Assembly: GCA_037576215.1 (NCBI GenBank)
Contig: JBANDB010000002.1
Span: 2,976,001-3,040,000 of the forward strand
DNA length: 64,000 bases
Direction: 5' to 3'
Source: Armillaria gallica
Taxonomy: Eukaryota > Basidiomycota > Agaricomycetes > Agaricales > Physalacriaceae
Shown here in pieces: positions 56,409 to 64,000 of the stretch. The position numbers and the translations under genes are program-made. The first letter of the stretch is position 1, and the number at the start of each line of letters is the position of its first letter. A model generated the notes under the pieces. That model saw nothing but the letters and a program-made list of their open reading frames with translations. It had not been told where the DNA came from and did no database searches.

Positions 56409-59400
56409 CTGGCTCACATCCCTGTTGAAACGAGGCCATCTGATAAATGGCCGTCTCGGAAGTCTCGTAGATTTTCCGCGCCAAAATGACAAAAATACAA
56501 GCGAGGAAGTGGAGGGATAGCGTAACTCTGGACCAATTGTACAAGCAGCGTCCTCAAAAGCACAATTGGTATGACGACCACAAATTGTCTGACCAACGGC
56601 AGCATGCAACGAGCACAAGGACATCGTCGTTTTTTGAAATGCCTAAGGCACCCTTGTCAAAAACTTTGAATCAGGCGGATGTTCTACAAAAGGACTGAGG
56701 CCAGCTAGTACTCGAGATCGTCGACGAGTTCGCGCAAGCGTCCAGCAGTTTGGAGACCCAAAAATAGCGTCTAAATTGAGATTAGTCCCAGATACCTATA
56801 ACAAAAAAGGCCTTATTATCATCTAGCAGCCATCACGGATAAATCACGGTACTAGATGTTCAGAACGCGGGTGTTACCAAAGGTTTAGATGCTGAAAAGA
56901 CAAAATTATTCAACGGCAGCCGATTCCGCAAAGGGATTAATGATTTGCCATGAAGTTCAAGTTGTGGTGGTACAGGACGCAGGCAATGACCTCAGAACCA
57001 TTCTAAAATCAAAATCAGATGATAGGTAGTATGCTGTCATACTCACCTTCCTGTTGTTGCCTGACCTCTACCGTATGATTCGGTCCCGAAGTATCGAAGA
57101 CGACCGACAGCCTCATTTAACGGCCACTTCTGCTGGCAGTGGCAGTGGACGTCGAGAAGCAAAGGTTGTTGTCGCTAAGGAATACTGATACTTTTCCATA
57201 TCGAAAGAGGCTGAGCATCTGAATTATCGAGTGTCACCATCCCAGTCATAACAAGCACAAAATTTGCCGCTGATGGTAAAGCAAAGAGCAATAATATGCT
57301 CGAGCAAGAGATCGGCTATTTCCGGCCATGTCATTGCTGCATTCGGTCGTACAAAAAATAGCCGGTATTCCATGTCTCGCTGTCACCATCATGACCCCCC
57401 CTCTGCCAGCTTCGTTTTCGCGACAGTATCGCTCGGTAAACGTCGAAATCTATCTTTGTGAAGTCGCTACTCTCTTGTGGTATCGTTGCCTCAGTTCTGC
57501 ATCATTCCATACACCGCATCCTTCTATGACCAGTCACCATTGACGTGGTACTGCCAGCGAAGCCTATCCACAGCTCTCTTTTTTTCAGCAGCCAAGAAGC
57601 TTTTCAACACTGAATGGCATGAGGGGTGATTAATAGCTTCGCAGACTGCTGCCAAGAGACACGACAGTGGGTTGCCGATGTCGAGAGGTGGAACAGACTT
57701 TCCCGACATCGATTAGGTGCGGACGCTGTCGCTCGTCATTTTTGGTTTCTAATCATAGTCTAGGTTGCAAAAGCGTAGCGACATGTCAATCATGTCGTCT
57801 GCCACTCGCGTAGAGTCTATTGCTGGCACCCACAATGTGGGTGTTTATCGAGTTTATCTTTACTTGGATGTGCTGGCACGGTTAGAAACTCCTGATAATT
57901 TCTGACTCATGCTTATCAGCTATATTTAGTTTCTGGTGTCGAGGAAGACTGGCGAAATACTTGCTCTACACAACTTGGATGAATGCTGCACGGTGGGCCG
58001 GCCCGCTTCATCAGTGGCAGTGGCACAATCACGAGGATGGAAAGCAGTTTGGGGAAATCGTGGAGAAGTCGCGGAGGACTGTGTGGTAAGTAGTCTCTAA
58101 CCTCAGTTGTTTCTGGTCGTGAACTGTAACTCAGGTGTGACAACGCGTGTCATGGAACTCTCGAAGGAACAACGCAGTGTCAATTACCAGCATGACGCCT
58201 GGAATTGTATTCGGTCACATCATTACATCGGTATGACTTTTACATAGTATGCATAAAGATTTTTGAAGAGCGATGTTTCATTACAGCTTCATAGTCGTGG
58301 TGGGGAGAAGGAAGTTAAAGAAGGTGAGGCGGGGGGTCTCGAAAATGTGGGGTGCGTCGTCTTTGATTTCAGCCAATATCTAGTCTCTCATACATGGCTT
58401 AGTGTACATCGGAGATCCCCTTCTCTTCTGAAGTGTCATCGGTCTCGGTGTTAGGCAGTTGTCGACCCTCTACCGGCAGTTTACCCACCCCTTTGGCACA
58501 TGTTCTCAGCGCGATTTGAAGCATGAAAACGTTCCGGGTTCCATCACATCATCGATATGGCTTCACGCGCACTTGAGCCACGGCTCATCATTATATCATT
58601 TTCCGGAATTTTAGGGCCCTTCAATTCAGTACCACCGCCATCATCATGCTCATAGGCCCTGTAAGACCGGTGTCATTGTTATTTGTTCTCGGGTCGGAGG
58701 AAGAATGTCGCTACATATCACTGCAACGCTCCCGTGATAGTTTTTCAGTCATCAGACCTTCGTCGGTATTCTAATGTGGACTTGCACATCTCGAATCGAA
58801 GCGTAATGTGCTTTCCTTTTCGTTTCTTTAGCGGAAGTCCGCATAGCGCAAAAGAGAGCAGTATCCAAATCGCTTCTTGAACTACAGAGAATGCAGAGGG
58901 TTGAAAGCGGTAGTGGTCTTTACACATGCACCCTTATTCTCAAGGTGTGCCGCCTTTCATCTCATTTGGATTGCTCTTCGATGATTCTATCAGATCTTCT
59001 ATTACGAGTCTTTTCTCTTATATTTTCGTTGTTCCGCACTGGCAGCTGCTTATCCCATTTATGCACTGCACGTGTGGTCGGCAAGTAAAAGAGATGAAAT
59101 GTGGAATCCGAGACAATCTTAGCTGATGCGTACGTCCCATCGCCAAGGGCTTGTAAAAATATTGCTAATACTTACAGCACAGAACGTCATCTGCCATCGT
59201 TGTGCGGCGCCGCCTAGGCTGAATTGCACCGCCTGCGCTACTCCTCTAGGTCCTAAACCTTCAAGATCTCAGGCATGGATACCTGCTATGGGGATCATCA
59301 AATCCGGTTATAACGGGCTGGACAAGGGCCCGCCGGTTCGAGTACGGCCTGTTGGTCCATGCGTAACCAATATCCGCTTATCATCACAAGTTTATGCCAC

Positions 59401-61245
59401 GGCCCTGCTCTCCCGCTTCGCTTATCCTCCTGGTACCTCATGCCCTACTCGCAGAATAACATTCACTTGTTACCCGCAGTCCATTCCCGACGCGCCAAGA
59501 CATGCGTACGCGTTGTATTATCTTATCTCAGGAACCGCTAGTCATCGCCACAATACCATGGCATTCTCGACATCACCACATCCCCGAAAGGAATACACAG
59601 GCAAATATGGGCGTTTATAGTAGGTACTCGCATCAAGAAGGGTTAGAAGCTGCGAAGACACTAATCCGTGGCGGACTATATCCTCTTCTCTTCGTGCAAC
59701 TTTGCCCATTTCGTTCGTCTCTAGACGTCGACTGAAGCCATCCCTCGGCTCCAAATTCCAATTGACAGTTCGAATTAACGTATTTGACGAAGCGAGCTGG
59801 TTCGGTATGACCTCATCGGGATGGGAACCTGGAACTGGGGACTTGTGATTTTCACAAGTCAAGCGCGATTGGATGCCTTGTACATCTGTTCAACCCAAGT
59901 TATGAGGGCCGCGGGGCACCCTCCCCAACTCACTCTTCACTCTCAGTGTCTATTCTTACTCTGTGGTACTCTGCACCGCTTTGTCCCTGCAATCTCTTAC
60001 TCTGGTTCCCGTTTTAGTCGTGGGTCGTCCTCGGGGTGTCGGTTAGTTTCAGTTTCATGTCAGCGACTATCGGTAAGATGTCGGGTGTTGAGCAGGTGGT
60101 CGGCCGCTGCTGGGGTTGAACTTACATCTGTTTCATTCTTCTCTGCCAATGTGACACCGAACAATGGAAAGAAGGAAGAACGGTCGGTGGATATACACTG
60201 TTCTGACAAGGAGAAGAACCTCGGCGGCGATGGGAGGTGGATTCTCAACGGGACTTGTACGGACTGACGTCACTTGCAAGTTCCTCCGAGCCTATTGTAC
60301 CTTGGTCAATTTGAACTTGGGCGCTAGGAGAGGAACAGGAGGGCTTGCCGACGTCCCGTGCACCGGACCCAACGGCCGATAATTGAAGGACCCACCCACA
60401 GCTCGGTTTGATACTTCCTTGTAACCAAGACCGTGAAGGTGTTATATTTGAATACCGTAAGAGCAAAAGTTCGACGGCGAGGGCATGATATCATCAATCA
60501 ATAGACCGAATGGAACCCGAAATGATATGATGATGAATTTGCACAAGTGCAAAGCGAACTTCGGTAAAAATTTCGCCGTAGTGAACGTGCAACTGGTTCC
60601 TAGGCCAGTTCTGTTGCAGGGCGCGCGCGTCGGGACCTGTATCGGGCCGATACACGCGCAGCGGTGGTCAGATAAGTGGATAGCCGGATGAACAGATATC
60701 TATATCAGAATTGACCGCAAGTGGGACCATCAGAGCCACCAATTAAAACGTGCTGCCGAGTTGAAGTTCCCACTCAGCAGTGGGGCATCAGAAAACTGCC
60801 AATGGTGCCAAGTTGGCTCTCGTGCGTGCGGTATGCCATCATGCCATGCACGTACGACCGGATCGTCCCTGTGACGAGACTTGGAATGAATGGACTTCTC
60901 CCATTGTCAAGTAACACGCCGCAAAGCAATATATCTCAAGTACAATTCGACCTTGGTCAAATCAGCAAAGGGGTGATGTTTAAGACCGAGGAGGGGTGGG
61001 AATGATCATTGATGGATGCAAAAAAAAAAAGACAGGAGATTTCTATAGTCCGTGTTTGAAAGTAAATGCAAAACAAAGAGACAAACTAGATTGGGATCCT
61101 ATGGTACTAGGTATACACAGAGCAATGAACATAATATGTTACTTTTTGCAAGAGTCATGTACAGAGATAACGTTAACAAGGAGAAATAAAATTTAGTAGC
61201 AAAACGGCGAGAGCGCTCAAACACCTATACCGTCGGACTCGGAGG
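56409..61245. other. Gene-poor region of about 4.8 kb
   Basis: No gene is supported. Frames of 60 to 164 codons occur (for example 59126-59620 plus) but none shows a domain, signal peptide or splice pattern. There is a poly-A run at 61020-61030. I saw no tRNA, transposase or reverse-transcriptase motif. Confidence 0.4.
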
Positions 61246-62286
61246 TTAGCACAGCTGGACCTCCCACTCGCCGCCCTCGGCCTGTTCGGTGCTCCGAAGA
61301 GCGATGCGTACGCGACGGGATGGGGAAGGCGACGTTGTAGTCGGAACCGTGACAGGGGAAAGAAAATCATTGTCGAATCCCATGTCGAGGCCCATTCCAA
61401 AGAATGGATCGTCGTACGTCGGATAAGCAGGAGCAGGAGAGGACGGCTGGGGGTCGTGTATACGGACTCGAATGGCGCCATTCGAGGCAGTCTGCGCGTC
61501 GAAAGAGACGTCAAGGGCGGAGGACGACGGTGATGTCGTAGCGGGAGAAGGTGTAATTGGGAGCGACTGCAGAAGTGGCAGGGCGCATAGAAGGGCCATT
61601 AAGGCGGACTTGGATGAAGGTGAGGAGGGAAGCGGCGTTTCAGTGGGTTCGGCCTTGATGGCTTCTGGTTGGGGTGAGGATTGCAGAAGCGCCTGGGCCT
61701 CAGCGAGCTGGGCGCGCAGGTCGTCGATCTCGGACGAGGTCGACATCGACGGTGATGGCGACGGCGGTGATGCGCCTCCTGCCAATGCCTGCAAACGCGC
61801 GTTTTCAAGTTCGAGTTCGGCTACCCGACTGCATATATCCTGTCAGCTACCTGCCTAGTACTAAAGGGATAATGGAAAATTTACTCACATTTCCATGGCC
61901 TCGAATTCTTCTCGTTTCCGTTGTCGACTAAGGAATGCTGCCGCTCTGTTCTTCACCAGCCGTGCTTCTCGTTTCGAGAGACCGGACACATCCGGTGGGA
62001 CGAAGTCCCTCGTTGTCATGCGCTCTCTGGGCCGCTTCGCGGTCACTGAATGAGGTGAAGGCGACGTCCGTTTGTTTGATACTGGCGTCTCGTCCGCCGT
62101 TGTTTCCTCTGTCTGCGAGAGTGATGCAGGCGGAGGCGACGGTGAAGGCAGAGGAAAGTCGAAGACCTGGTGGGTAGGGAGGCAGGTGATGGTAGTCGGC
62201 TCAGGATTGGCCGTCTTGAACATGGGAGAGGGCGAGCTCGACGAGGAAGACGACGACGGGGAAGGGTAGTAATCCCAGGACTCCAT
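61246..62286 (-). CDS. bZIP transcription factor
   Basis: Two exons (62286-61889 and 61828-61246) give 326 residues. The basic region reads LSKREARLVKNRAAAFLSRQ and RKREEFEAMEI and leads into a leucine zipper (RVAELELENARLQALAGG) just past the intron. The spacing N-x7-R is typical of bZIP DNA binding. The basic region is closest in style to the ATF6/CREB3 and Hac1-like group, so a role in a stress response is possible but not shown. The flanks are Ser/Pro-rich, as in activation domains, and the C-terminal part has an acidic aromatic patch (YDDPFFGMGLDMGFDNDF). The gene appears intact. Confidence 0.88.
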
Positions 62287-63108
62287 ACCACAAGTGCGTA
62301 AGATTGGGGACTTGTGGAAAAGAGGCACCCACTGCATTGGCCCTTTTTGTATCCGAACGGCTCGGCGTTAACTGCGAGTTACCTCCGAATTGGGCATCCT
62401 CTGATCCCGAACACGGCCACGAACCGAACCGGTTCCTCCACCGACGACTCTCCGCTTCCACCTCTCACTTACACATTTTAAGAAATTATCCATACACGAA
62501 GTCCTGCTCTAGGGTGTATTGTCGGTCTCAGCTTTTTTTTATCGTCTATCTCCTCCGATTTCTATCCTGCTGCTAGTACTGCTGCACCAGGGCACCAAGA
62601 CAAGGCGCATCATCTAACCCCAGCCTTACTGATCATCTTTTGTTTAGTGATTCAATATCATGTTTCAATTCCGAGTATATAATGTCGTCTTGTATAGTAA
62701 CTACCGATACAATGTCCGTGGATCACCGTACCGATTAGATTACATGTTCTCAAAATGATCAGATTTCGACGCGCCCTGGCCCCACCGATAAACGCCGTAC
62801 GCGTCCTTGGCCTTCTCTGTTCTACCTATCTTCTTCTACCTGTATTGTACCATTTTTACATGACATGGAACATCTCTTTTTCCCCATACCCAGACTCAGG
62901 TACAGGGCCGCGGAATCAAAGTGTCAGTACCTAGCTTAATGGGAGCCCAGGGTTATTCGACTAGGATCTGAGTAGATATCATAGGTAGCAAAATACTCAA
63001 GTCGTAGTCTTAAGTCTTGAAGCTTGACTGCCGAGGCCCGAATATTTAGTCTTGAAACTTAATACACTGAAACTCCTTTGCAAAAAAGGTCATTTCACGC
63101 TTGAAAGA
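62287..63108. other. Intergenic region
   Basis: Upstream of the bZIP gene; AT- and pyrimidine-rich patches, no gene seen. Confidence 0.45.
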
Positions 63109-63205
63109 CTCTCTGGCTGGGAGTCGAACCCAGCTTTCGCGCGGTACAATTTATTCAGGGATATCTTTTGACAGGCGCGTGTACTAACCGATATACTACC
63201 AGAGA
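63109..63205 (-). tRNA. tRNA-Asp (GTC) with a 25-base intron
   Basis: On the minus strand the acceptor strands TCTCTGG and CCAGAGA pair perfectly, with discriminator G. The D arm holds GGTTAGT, the anticodon stem is CGCGC/GCGCG around loop CTGTCA..C, and the T arm is CTGGG-TTCGACT-CCCAG. The anticodon is GTC, so the tRNA carries aspartate. A 25-base insert follows the base 3' of the anticodon, the standard site for nuclear tRNA introns. Internal A and B boxes (the latter GGTTCGACTCC) are present. Confidence 0.92.
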
Positions 63206-64000
63206 TGAAAAGTCGTCCTCACATAGATTAAATCTCCCCCAGTGACATACGTATTTCCCTCTGCACAGTTCAAATCGACGAAGGGCATGACTATTACTAT
63301 AACTTTATCAAAGGGTCAGCAGAAAGTGCAATGATATCATTCCGATCTCGAGCCTTATCTACATAAAATCTCTCACCCGTGATACCATGCGTCATGAACC
63401 GATGCAGGGTCGAAGCACGATTTCCATGAAATCGCCTTTAAGCTTCCTTCCCCCTCCTCCTCCTCTTATCGATTAGGAACTTCTTGGCTCAGAACCAGTT
63501 CAACTGGTACGAGTCTATACTTACCACCGCGCCCATTCACTAGTACCAAGGCCCGATGCCTATATCACCCGACCACGTTGGCAAGGCCCGGTGAGTCGTT
63601 CATATGATCCTTTCCGCGTTTTGTCCGATACACCGGTGAACTGATGAAATTTTCGCCAGAGTGTGTAAAAGAATAATCCTCTTATGTACGTTGGGATAGC
63701 AATTAGTGCGATCGGTTCGTTCGCTCCTCGATTGTCCTGCCGAGCTATTCCTATTTTTCTCCCGAGAAATCTATGGATCCGCCATCGAATCCGCTCTATA
63801 CCCAAGGTTATCCTTAGTGGAAGCCAAGAGATATCTATATCTGCGCGCAATCTTGGATCGGTGAAAACTTTTCCTAACCTCATAAACTGACAGCAGCTGA
63901 CAGGCCAGAATATTTTTGAACGCGACCTAGGAGAAAGAGTAGAGCCATCTGTCAAAAGTGAGGGGACCGTGACATGCTCACGTGGCCCTGACGCGTTAAT
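63206..64000. other. Right end, no supported gene
   Basis: A 131-codon minus-strand frame at 63560-63955 is the longest here but has no recognisable motif. Confidence 0.35.

Noticed and set aside
63560..63955. 131-codon minus-strand frame near the right end
   Set aside because: No motif, signal, splice pattern or paralogue; could be chance. Kept only as part of the intergenic note.

Overview
The window is nuclear DNA of a filamentous basidiomycete, most likely an agaricomycete mushroom. The signs are protein genes cut by many introns of about 46 to 60 bases, no operons, both strands used evenly, and a typical fungal gene set (Dsc3, Spa2, Gup1, Pex1, Rrp14, an alpha-1,3-glucanase, a GMC oxidoreductase, a cytochrome P450). 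No species can be named from the sequence alone.

Layout. 0.6-3.5 kb: a Spt21/Ams2-like histone-gene regulator (+). 3.8-5.2 kb: a secreted Vps62-domain protein (-). 5.3-6.3 kb: gene relics, one of which is repeated at 12.1-12.4 kb. 7.2-10.7 kb: a glutaminase-A-like ectoenzyme with a membrane anchor (+). 11.2-11.6 kb: a small coiled-coil protein (-). 12.5-13.5 kb: Dsc3 (+). 13.5-22.0 kb: a GMC oxidoreductase (-), a P450 (+) and an ergothioneine-type sulfoxide synthase (-) side by side. 22-24.2 kb: gene-poor. 24.2-26.1 kb: a secreted GH39-like hydrolase (-). 26.5-29.5 kb: the PP2A activator PTPA (-) and Rrp14/SURF6 (+), head to head. 30.2 kb: a small unknown gene. 31.2-35.2 kb: PEX1 (+). 35.5-38.2 kb: two tandem kinase-like genes (+). 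38.3-43.3 kb: two tandem aromatic amino acid decarboxylase genes (-). 43.6-47.5 kb: SPA2 (-). 48.7-50.0 kb: an F-box protein (-). 50.6-52.1 kb: an FAD monooxygenase (+). 52.3-54.2 kb: GUP1 (+). 54.6-56.4 kb: a GH71 alpha-1,3-glucanase (-). 56.4-61.2 kb: nearly empty. 61.2-62.3 kb: a bZIP factor (-). 63.1 kb: an intron-bearing tRNA-Asp (-).

Most genes are independent housekeeping or secretory genes. Three neighbourhoods may be functional units: GMC + P450 + EgtB-like enzyme (a possible small biosynthetic cluster making a C-S bond), the tandem decarboxylases beside tandem kinase-like genes, and the compact PTPA/RRP14 bidirectional promoter.

A pervasive oddity: at least nine otherwise good genes each carry one or more apparent one-base losses, nearly all in short homopolymers, and two of these are confirmed by a tandem paralogue inside the window. 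This looks like base-level assembly error rather than gene decay and should be kept in mind when reading any predicted protein here.
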